Assembly (NCBI GenBank): GCA_024206355.1
Contig: JAAGZM010000748.1
Coordinates: 1-5,166, forward strand
Source of the DNA: Gammaproteobacteria bacterium
GTDB lineage: Bacteria; Pseudomonadota; Gammaproteobacteria; Enterobacterales; GCA-2746155
Length of the DNA stretch: 5,166 nt
Direction of reading: 5' to 3'
Under the pieces are notes generated by a model that saw only the letters and a list, made by a program, of their open reading frames with translations, had not been told where the DNA came from and did no database searches. Made by a program: the position numbers and the translations under genes. Below, piece by piece: positions 1 through 5,166 of this stretch (the stretch's first letter is position 1; every line of letters begins with the position of its first letter).

Positions 1-1
1 A

Positions 2-2266
2 GAATCAAAAACTATCAACTCTAAAGATTCACAAATATTAGTTAAAGACCTGAAATCTATTACTGCAGCAATTGTAGGAACTGAAAGGATGATAACTTCC
101 TTTGAGAAAATTTCTCATAATCTTAAAGATAATGATCATGCAAATAATGACATTGTCAGACTGACAGAAAATATCCTTTCTGCTTCAATTGGCGCGCCAT
201 CTGCACGGGTTGTAATTTTATCGGCTTTTAAAGAAAAAGGCTTTAATGTTGATGATGTTGTTAGTTTATTAAGTTCCACTTCTAAGGCTTTAAAATTTAA
301 TCGAAAAATGCTGGAAATTACCATGAATAATATATCTCAGGGCATCAGTGTAAGTGATGCAGATCTGAATATTATTGGTTGGAATAGCAGTTATGAAAAA
401 CTAATGAATTACCCTAAAGATTTTCTTTATATTGGTAAACCTGTAGAGGAAATAATATTATTCAATGCAAAAAGAGGTTTTTGTGGTCCTGGTGGCATTG
501 ATGAACACATTGATAAGCGTATTACGCATCTTAAATCAGGTATTAGTTATCGTTTTGAACGAATTCGAGAAGATGGTATTGTAATAGACATTGTCGGTAA
601 TCCTCTACCACAAGGTGGTTATGTTACAACCTATGCAGATATATCAGAGTATAAAAAAATTGAGACAGCACTTTTAGAAAAAGAAAGAGAGATTACACTC
701 TATACAGATAATTCACCCGCCTTACTGGCATATCTAGATAACAATTTAGTTTTTCGATTTGCTAATAAAACAATTGCAGATTCTCATAACCTTAAAAAGG
801 AAGATATTATTGGCAGTAAGATATCCGATGTTTTGTCTAAGGACGAGCTTGACTTTAAACGTCAATATATAGGGTTTGCACTAGAGAATAGAAAACAACA
901 GTTTGAATATGAGAGTCAAGATATCTTCTCAGGCTATTATCTTGTCACCTATATTCCAGATGTAAATTCCGACAATAAAGTTATTGGTATTTATACAATT
1001 TCACAGGATATTTCAAATCGTCGTAAAGCTGAGTTAGCACTAAGAGAAATTAATACCACTCTTGAACAGAGAGTAGAAATGCGAACGGATGAGTTGCATG
1101 CGAGTGTAAAAGAGCTTGAATCTGCAAAAGCTGAAGCTGAGAGAGCTAACCTGAGTAAATCAAAATTTCTCGCTGCTGCTAGTCATGATTTACTGCAGCC
1201 TTTTAATGCAGCAAGGCTGTTTAATGAAATACTGATGTCTGAAGTTGATACAATGACTGACAAACAATACGAACTTGTTGAAAAAACTGACAGCAGTTTG
1301 AATGTAGCAGAAAATATTATTAGCTCATTAATTGATGTATCAAAATTGGACAGTGGCACAATTCATCCTAATATTTGTACCTTTAACATTAATGATATTC
1401 TTGAATCAATAGGACAATCGTTTTCTGGTTTTGCTGAAAAGAAAAATCTCACTTTTAAAGTATTGAATAGAAATATAAATGTTCAAAGTGACCCTAAATT
1501 ACTTTATCGAGTACTCCAAAATTTTGTCAGCAATGCGATTCGATATACTAATACCGGAGGAATATTAATCAGTACACAAAAACGTAAAGATTATTTACGT
1601 GTTTCTGTTTGGGATACAGGTATTGGGATAAAAGATGTCAATCAGAAAGAAATATTTACCGAATTCAAACAACTTTCTGATCCTTTAAATAGTACAATTG
1701 AATCAGGAATAGGCTTAGGACTGTCAATAAGTGAACGTATTGCACATATTTTAGACCACTCTATTCAATTTAATTCTCATCACGGTCGAGGTTCTGTGTT
1801 CCATTTAAATGTTAAGTACTCAGACGAACAAGAAAATACTGTTGAGAATGTAACTCATGATAAATCATCTGCTCAAAGCGACTTAACAGGAATTAAGGTA
1901 TTGTGTGTTGATAATGACATACATATAACATATGCCATGTCGCTGCTACTTCAACGATGGGGGTGTGATGTTAAAGCTGTTCATAGTGAAAATCAAATCA
2001 ATGATCTTATAACTACTAATTTTATTCCAGATATTCTGGTTGTTGACTATCAATTGGATCAGGGGAAAACTGGTATTGAGTTTATTAATCTGATGAGAAT
2101 AAAAGCTGATACAAAAATTCCAGCAATTATTGTTACTGCAGATCATTCGAATGAAGTTGAACAGGTAATTTTGAATAATGGCCACAAACTCCTTTATAAG
2201 CCTTTGAAGCCAGCTATGTTAAGAACTACGATGAATAATGAGATGAGGAAACTTAAGGGTAGATGA
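2..2266 (+). CDS. crbS: CrbS-type hybrid sensor histidine kinase (STAC-PAS-PAS-HisKA-HATPase-REC), 5' end outside window
   Basis: This is the sensor kinase of the CrbS/CrbR acetate-switch system. The reading frame has no stop from base 2 onward, so 754 residues are visible and the true start lies upstream. The ATG at 89 is internal. In visible-fragment numbering, residues ~15-105 resemble the STAC linker (LSASIGAPSAR near 59-69), which in this family joins an SLC5/sodium:solute symporter to a kinase. A first PAS domain (~104-219, PAS_7-like, with FCGPGG) and a second PAS (~232-340) follow, then a charged coiled coil (~341-386). The HisKA H-box SHDLLQP carries the phospho-accepting His395 (codon 1184-1186). 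The ATPase shows an N-box (NFVSNA, Asn507), G1 DTGIGI (538-543) and G2 GIGLGL (~569). The C-terminal receiver keeps Asp637/Asp639, phospho-acceptor Asp682 (codon 2045-2047), Thr712 and Lys733, so it looks active. The symbol rests on domain order plus the adjacent acs and LuxR-type regulator. Other names in use include MxtR. That the missing N-terminus is a symporter is inference. Confidence 0.85.
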   Translation, partial: ESKTINSKDSQILVKDLKSITAAIVGTERMITSFEKISHNLKDNDHANNDIVRLTENILSASIGAPSARVVILSAFKEKGFNVDDVVSLLSSTSKALKFNRKMLEITMNNISQGISVSDADLNIIGWNSSYEKLMNYPKDFLYIGKPVEEIILFNAKRGFCGPGGIDEHIDKRITHLKSGISYRFERIREDGIVIDIVGNPLPQGGYVTTYADISEYKKIETALLEKEREITLYTDNSPALLAYLDNNLVFRFANKTIADSHNLKKEDIIGSKISDVLSKDELDFKRQYIGFALENRKQQFEYESQDIFSGYYLVTYIPDVNSDNKVIGIYTISQDISNRRKAELALREINTTLEQRVEMRTDELHASVKELESAKAEAERANLSKSKFLAAASHDLLQPFNAARLFNEILMSEVDTMTDKQYELVEKTDSSLNVAENIISSLIDVSKLDSGTIHPNICTFNINDILESIGQSFSGFAEKKNLTFKVLNRNINVQSDPKLLYRVLQNFVSNAIRYTNTGGILISTQKRKDYLRVSVWDTGIGIKDVNQKEIFTEFKQLSDPLNSTIESGIGLGLSISERIAHILDHSIQFNSHHGRGSVFHLNVKYSDEQENTVENVTHDKSSAQSDLTGIKVLCVDNDIHITYAMSLLLQRWGCDVKAVHSENQINDLITTNFIPDILVVDYQLDQGKTGIEFINLMRIKADTKIPAIIVTADHSNEVEQVILNNGHKLLYKPLKPAMLRTTMNNEMRKLKGR

Positions 2267-2267
2267 T

Positions 2268-2951
2268 TTAATGGGGTGATGTTGTTGAACCAAAATCTTC
2301 ATCAACCTTTACTTTGCTGGCAATCAATACCACTTGGGTTCTATTATATACATTTAGTTTGCGCATGATAGCTGTGACATGTGCTTTAATTGTCGCCTCT
2401 GTCACTTGCTGTTGATACGCAATCTGTTTGTTAAGAAGGCCATTCGCTAATAGATTAAAGACTTCCAGTTGTTTTAGAGTCAACCCAGCTATTTTGTTAA
2501 TTAATTCTGAAAGTTCTTCTTGATCACTTTTCTCAAATTCTGATAATCCAGGAGGAAAAGCGAGCCCTCCCATAAGAACTTGATCAATTGCACGGATCAT
2601 TTCCTGAATACTTGCTGATTTTGCAATAAAGCCAAGAGCGCCATAACGTTGAGATCCAGCTGCAACAGCATTACTTTCATTAGCAGAAATCATAATTACG
2701 GGTAATTGTGGATAATTTTGAATAACATGAGCCAGTCCAACAAACCCGTTGGCACCTGGCATATGGAGATCCATCAATAGTAAATCAGCATCTGAATTTG
2801 TGGTTAGCACTGTTTCCAATTCACTAATATTAGCAGCCTCTATAAAAACTGCGTTAGACATATTTGAACCTAACGCTTGCACCAATGCGTTTCTAAATAG
2901 AGGGTGGTCATCTGCTATTATAATTTTATTAATGGTATTTTGACTGATAAT
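2268..2951 (-). CDS. crbR: CrbR-type LuxR/NarL-family response regulator with a non-canonical (AUU or AUC) start
   Basis: This is the cytoplasmic DNA-binding response regulator paired with the convergent hybrid kinase, and the probable activator of acs. Counting from the ATT at 2951 it has 227 residues, a normal length for a receiver plus LuxR-type HTH protein. The receiver has the acidic pair in IIIADDHPLF (Asp14/Asp15), phospho-acceptor Asp61 in LLLMDLHMPG, Ser89 in MISANES and Lys111 in FIAKSA. The GerE/LuxR HTH spans roughly 157-210 (LTLKQLEVFNLLANG, then NKQIAY and TIKAHVTAIMRKL). The first canonical start codon in frame is TTG at 2885. It would delete the first strand and both acidic-pocket aspartates, so it is rejected. 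The frame upstream is closed by TAG at 2958-2960. That leaves ATT (2951-2949, sharing one base with the acs stop) or ATC (2948-2946), both just after AGGAG. The family is clear. The name crbR is inferred from its place beside acs and crbS. It follows acs as second gene of an operon. Confidence 0.83.
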   Translation of the reverse strand: MISQNTINKIIIADDHPLFRNALVQALGSNMSNAVFIEAANISELETVLTTNSDADLLLMDLHMPGANGFVGLAHVIQNYPQLPVIMISANESNAVAAGSQRYGALGFIAKSASIQEMIRAIDQVLMGGLAFPPGLSEFEKSDQEELSELINKIAGLTLKQLEVFNLLANGLLNKQIAYQQQVTEATIKAHVTAIMRKLNVYNRTQVVLIASKVKVDEDFGSTTSPH

Positions 2952-2959
2952 TAACTCCT
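2946..2959 (-). promoter_or_regulatory. Shine-Dalgarno and non-canonical start region of crbR, embedded in the acs 3' end
   Basis: On the minus strand AGGAG (2959-2955) sits inside the last acs codons (AGG AGT TAA). It is 3 nt before ATT (2951) and 6 nt before ATC (2948). The sequence TAATT has the geometry of the common coupled stop-start TAATG, with T in place of G. No ATG, GTG or TTG occurs in any frame between the acs stop and the Asp-Asp codons, apart from an out-of-frame ATG overlapping those codons. The spacing favours ATC slightly, while the overlap geometry and known AUU starts such as infC favour ATT. Ribosomes finishing acs probably re-initiate here. Confidence 0.6.
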
Positions 2960-4897
2960 ATTTTTCCGATTATTAATCAGTTCCTTGACTACAGCAGGTT
3001 CTGCCAATGTAGAAATATCGCCTAAATTATCGAAATCATTTTCTGCTATTTTTCGTAAGATCCTTCGCATGATTTTACCAGAACGCGTTTTCGGTAAACC
3101 CGGAGAGAACTGAATGAAGTCTGGAGAAGCTATTGGTCCAATTTCTTTCCTCACCCATTTAATTAATTCCTGCTCAAGAGCCTCAGTAGATTCTATACCT
3201 GCATTCAATGTAACAAAAGTATAAATTCCTTGCCCTTTAATATCATGAGGATATCCAACCACAGCAGCTTCTGCGACGTCTTTATGAGCCACAAGAGCAC
3301 TTTCAATTTCAGCTGTACCCATTCTATGGCCGGAAATACTCAGTACGTCATCTACACGACCGGTAATCCAATAGTAATCATCTTCGTCCCGGCGTGCGCC
3401 ATCACCTGTGAAATAATTGCCTTCAAATGTACTAAAATAAGTATCAATGAACCTTTGATGATCACCATAAACCGAGCGCATTTGGCCAGGCCAGCTGTCT
3501 TTGATGATGAGATTTCCATCAACTGCACCATCAAGCTCATTGCCTTCTGAATCCACAAGGGCAGGTTGGATTCCAAAAAATGGTCTAGTAGCTGAGCCTG
3601 GTTTTAAGGCTGTTGCCCCTGGTAATGGTGATATTAATATACCACCGGTTTCTGTTTGCCACCAAGTATCTACAATTGGACAATGACCCTCGCCTACAAC
3701 ATGATAATACCATTCCCAAGCTTCAGGATTGATAGGCTCTCCAACACTACCAAGCAGAGTGAGTGATTTCCGTGAAGTCGATTTAACCAATTCCTCTCCT
3801 TCGCGCATCAAGGAGCGGATTGCTGTTGGTGCTGTATAGCAAGTATTTACCTGATGCTTATCGCAAATTTGCCAAAAGCGACTACTGTCAGGATAATTAG
3901 GTATGCCTTCAAACATTAAGGTTGTTGCGCCATTAGCTAATGGTCCATAAACAATATAGGAATGTCCAGTTATCCAACCAACATCAGCAGTACACCAATA
4001 AATATCTCCTAGATGATAATCAAATACATATTGGTGAGTCATTGATGCATAAACAATATAGCCACCACAAGTATGTAATACGCCTTTTGGTGTACCGGTT
4101 GAGCCAGAGGTATAAAGAATAAATAATGGATCTTCTGCACTCATTTCCTCAGCTGGACAATCATCAGATACATTAAGAGCCACCTCATGATACCAATTGT
4201 CCAGCTCTGAATTCCAGTCAACTTCCTGCTCAGAGTTTTTGATTACTAAGACTGATTGTAGGTAATCTTTTACGCCTGATTTATTAGATGCATCATCGAC
4301 ATTTTTCTTTAATGGGATTTTTTTACCACCACGATTACTAAAATCAGCGGTAATCACCAATTTACTTTTACAGTCAATTATTCTTCCAGCTAATGCATCA
4401 GCACTGAAACCACCAAAGACAACAGAATGAACAGCTCCTATTCTTGCACATGCTAGCATGGCATAAGCTGCTTCTGGAATCATGGGCATATATAGTGTCA
4501 CTCTGTCTCCTTTTTCAATACCAAGTTCCTTTAACACATTTGCAAAACGAGAAACTTCCTGATGCAATTGCCGGTAAGTAATATTTTTGGAATCTTCTGG
4601 GTTATCGCCTTCCCAGATAATAGCTGTCTGATCAGCTTTATCAACAAGATGCCTGTCTACACAATTAGCGCAAACATTCAAAGTACCGTCATAATACCAA
4701 TTGATATGGAGATCTTGTCTATCAAATGAAACATCTTTAACTTTGGTATAAGGTTTTATCCAGTCAATACGTTTACCGTGTTTGGACCAAAAAGACTCGT
4801 TGTTATCAATGGATTGTTGATACATCTCAAAATATTGAGATTCGTTTAATAAAGCTTTGGCTTCAAAGCTAGGATTTACTGGATATGTTTTTGACAT
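2951..4897 (-). CDS. acs: Acetyl-coenzyme A synthetase (AMP-forming)
   Basis: This cytoplasmic enzyme turns acetate, ATP and CoA into acetyl-CoA, AMP and pyrophosphate through an acetyl-adenylate, and is the high-affinity route for acetate uptake into metabolism. It is complete at 648 residues, close to the ~652 of enterobacterial Acs. The ANL-superfamily motifs are all present: the phosphate-binding loop YTSGSTGTPKG (262-272), WCTADVGWITGHSY (301-314), DTWWQTETGG (410-419) with the tryptophan expected to restrict the pocket to acetate, TGDGARRD with Asp499, and GRVDD (513-517) with Arg514 and hinge Asp516. The C-terminal PKTRSGKIMRR carries Lys608, equivalent to the Lys609 whose acetylation by Pat-type enzymes inactivates Acs in Salmonella. 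The ATG at 4897 is preceded by AGGA at 7 nt and gives the family's usual N-terminus. It is first gene of the acs-crbR pair, expressed from a promoter near 4971-4976. No broken motif is seen. Confidence 0.98.
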   Translation of the reverse strand: MSKTYPVNPSFEAKALLNESQYFEMYQQSIDNNESFWSKHGKRIDWIKPYTKVKDVSFDRQDLHINWYYDGTLNVCANCVDRHLVDKADQTAIIWEGDNPEDSKNITYRQLHQEVSRFANVLKELGIEKGDRVTLYMPMIPEAAYAMLACARIGAVHSVVFGGFSADALAGRIIDCKSKLVITADFSNRGGKKIPLKKNVDDASNKSGVKDYLQSVLVIKNSEQEVDWNSELDNWYHEVALNVSDDCPAEEMSAEDPLFILYTSGSTGTPKGVLHTCGGYIVYASMTHQYVFDYHLGDIYWCTADVGWITGHSYIVYGPLANGATTLMFEGIPNYPDSSRFWQICDKHQVNTCYTAPTAIRSLMREGEELVKSTSRKSLTLLGSVGEPINPEAWEWYYHVVGEGHCPIVDTWWQTETGGILISPLPGATALKPGSATRPFFGIQPALVDSEGNELDGAVDGNLIIKDSWPGQMRSVYGDHQRFIDTYFSTFEGNYFTGDGARRDEDDYYWITGRVDDVLSISGHRMGTAEIESALVAHKDVAEAAVVGYPHDIKGQGIYTFVTLNAGIESTEALEQELIKWVRKEIGPIASPDFIQFSPGLPKTRSGKIMRRILRKIAENDFDNLGDISTLAEPAVVKELINNRKNRS

Positions 4898-4904
4898 GAT
4901 ATTT

Positions 4905-4908
4905 TCCT
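4905..4908 (-). promoter_or_regulatory. Shine-Dalgarno of acs
   Basis: AGGA on the minus strand ends 7 nt before the ATG at 4897. This supports that ATG as the acs start. Confidence 0.7.
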
Positions 4909-4970
4909 GTTGTCTTTATTCTCTTGCCTTTATTTTAAATAACCATCAAAGAATTAACCACGTTGAACAG

Positions 4971-5001
4971 ATTATACTTTAGTCTACATTATATTTGACT
5001 A
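4971..5001 (-). promoter_or_regulatory. Probable acs promoter with consensus -10 and weak -35
   Basis: The minus strand carries a perfect TATAAT at 4976-4971. Transcription would start near 4964 and leave an untranslated leader of about 67 nt before the acs ATG. At 17-bp spacing the -35 hexamer is GTCAAA, a poor match to TTGACA. A better hexamer, TAGTCA (5001-4996), sits at a too-long 19-bp spacing. A good -10 with a poor -35 is what an activator-dependent promoter looks like, and the dyad centred at 5009 lies about 45 bp upstream of the predicted start. A second minus-strand TATAAT at 4993-4988 is an alternative -10 but also lacks a good -35. No convincing CRP site (TGTGA-N6-TCACA) or sigma-54 site was seen by eye. 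Confidence 0.5.
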
Positions 5002-5002
5002 A
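4979..5002. repeat. Inverted repeat TTAGTC-N12-GACTAA overlapping the acs promoter
   Basis: Exact 6-bp arms lie at 4979-4984 and 4997-5002. The right arm is shared with the left half of the 27-bp dyad, so TAGTC occurs three times in alternating orientation (4980-4984, 4997-5001, 5017-5021). The extra copy lies between the acs -10 and -35 regions. There it could be a secondary regulator site or chance in AT-rich DNA. Confidence 0.35.
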
Positions 5003-5022
5003 TTGCTAATAGCGAATAGTCA
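4996..5022. promoter_or_regulatory. 27-bp dyad, candidate CrbR operator
   Basis: The left half is TGACTAATTGCTA (4996-5008), the central base is A (5009), and the right half is TAGCGAATAGTCA (5010-5022). Folding the right half back gives TGACTATTCGCTA, so 11 of 13 positions pair, with perfect outer TGACTA/TAGTCA and inner GCTA/TAGC blocks. The dyad is near -45 of the predicted acs start and near -43 of the predicted rightward start, a position typical of activators touching RNA polymerase. Symmetry and position are seen directly. Assigning it to CrbR is inference from gene context, and another dimeric regulator could bind it. Confidence 0.55.
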
Positions 5023-5045
5023 CGCGGAGGGTATAAACTTATAAT
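5017..5045 (+). promoter_or_regulatory. Possible rightward (divergent) promoter
   Basis: TAGTCA (5017-5022, four of six matches to TTGACA) is followed after exactly 17 bp by a perfect TATAAT (5040-5045), predicting a start near 5052. It faces away from acs, toward a gene that would begin at or beyond the right edge. Its -35 overlaps the right half of the dyad, so it may be controlled with acs. Perfect TATAAT words are not rare in DNA this AT-rich, so only moderate weight is given. Confidence 0.4.
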
Positions 5046-5166
5046 CTGAAAAATGTAGATCCCATTAAAAAAATAAACAAAATTGGTTTAACTTTGCTAT
5101 TAATAACTCAGAACAATGAAGTCAGTGGTATTGTTAAGGATCGAGAGGTTTATAATCGTGAATATA
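5046..5166. other. Right-edge non-coding or leader segment; possible start of a rightward gene not resolved
   Basis: No complete gene is present. Two plus-strand frames stay open to the window edge. One contains an ATG at 5116 without a clear Shine-Dalgarno, and an in-frame GTG at 5158 with GAGAGG (5143-5148) 9 nt upstream. The other (5037 onward) has no ATG or GTG, and its only TTG (near 5094) has no convincing Shine-Dalgarno. Fewer than 20 codons are visible from either candidate start, too few to recognise a product. The segment may simply be the leader of a gene further right. Confidence 0.3.

Noticed and set aside
89..91. ATG at 89 as the start of the sensor kinase
   Set aside because: The frame is open upstream to the window edge, the upstream residues look like part of the same STAC linker, and no convincing ribosome-binding site sits at the right spacing.
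2281..2306. Hairpin GTTGTTGAA-N8-TTCATCAAC just after crbS as a terminator
   Set aside because: It pairs 8 of 9 bases but is GC-poor, lies inside the crbR coding sequence, and is followed by CTTTACTTT rather than a clean T-run.
2883..2885. TTG at 2885 as the crbR start
   Set aside because: It would remove the first receiver strand and both acidic-pocket aspartates, which are encoded intact immediately upstream in the same frame.
3230..4122. Several open frames of 60-106 codons on both strands within acs
   Set aside because: They lie wholly inside a strongly conserved acs frame, have no recognisable domains, and look like shadow frames.
4935..4946. Tiny upstream ORF (ATG GTT ATT TAA) in the acs leader
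   Set aside because: It has three codons and no Shine-Dalgarno, and nothing suggests attenuation such as a run of rare or pathway-related codons.
5024..5031. GCGGAGGG as a Shine-Dalgarno for a rightward gene
   Set aside because: No ATG, GTG or TTG follows at a usable distance, and it lies between the -35 and -10 elements of the predicted rightward promoter, so it would not be transcribed from there.
4898..5052. CRP or sigma-54 sites in the acs control region
   Set aside because: No TGTGA-N6-TCACA dyad and no TGGCAC-N5-TTGC-like element could be found by eye.

Overview
The window holds an acetate-scavenging locus from an AT-rich, probably gammaproteobacterial, chromosome. It carries the 3' three quarters or so of a CrbS-type hybrid sensor kinase, a LuxR/NarL-family response regulator of the CrbR type, and a complete acetyl-CoA synthetase gene (acs). 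The lineage is inferred from this gene set (the CrbS/CrbR/Acs 'acetate switch' is known from Vibrio and Pseudomonas relatives) and from the close match of Acs to the enterobacterial enzyme. Genus cannot be read from the sequence.

Layout: bases 2-2266 (+) encode crbS, which enters the window already in frame, so its N-terminus (expected to be an SLC5/sodium:solute symporter module) lies to the left. It ends one base before the stop codon of crbR, which lies on the opposite strand (2268-2951). acs (2951-4897, -) is directly upstream of crbR on the same strand. The acs stop codon abuts or overlaps the only plausible crbR start, so acs-crbR looks like a translationally coupled operon read right to left. 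The last 269 bases (4898-5166) are a control region with a strong 27-bp dyad centred at 5009. TATAAT boxes lie on both sides of it, facing outwards: one toward acs, the other toward whatever lies beyond the right edge.

Working model: CrbS senses a signal through its transporter/STAC and PAS modules and passes phosphate to CrbR, and CrbR activates acs so that the cell can reclaim acetate as acetyl-CoA. Because crbR follows acs in the same operon, a positive feedback loop is likely. The system itself is known. The unusual points are (1) crbR has no ATG, GTG or TTG codon that would keep its receiver domain intact, leaving an AUU or AUC start next to a good Shine-Dalgarno; (2) the near-symmetric divergent promoter/operator block; (3) the 1-bp tail-to-tail junction of sensor and regulator genes.
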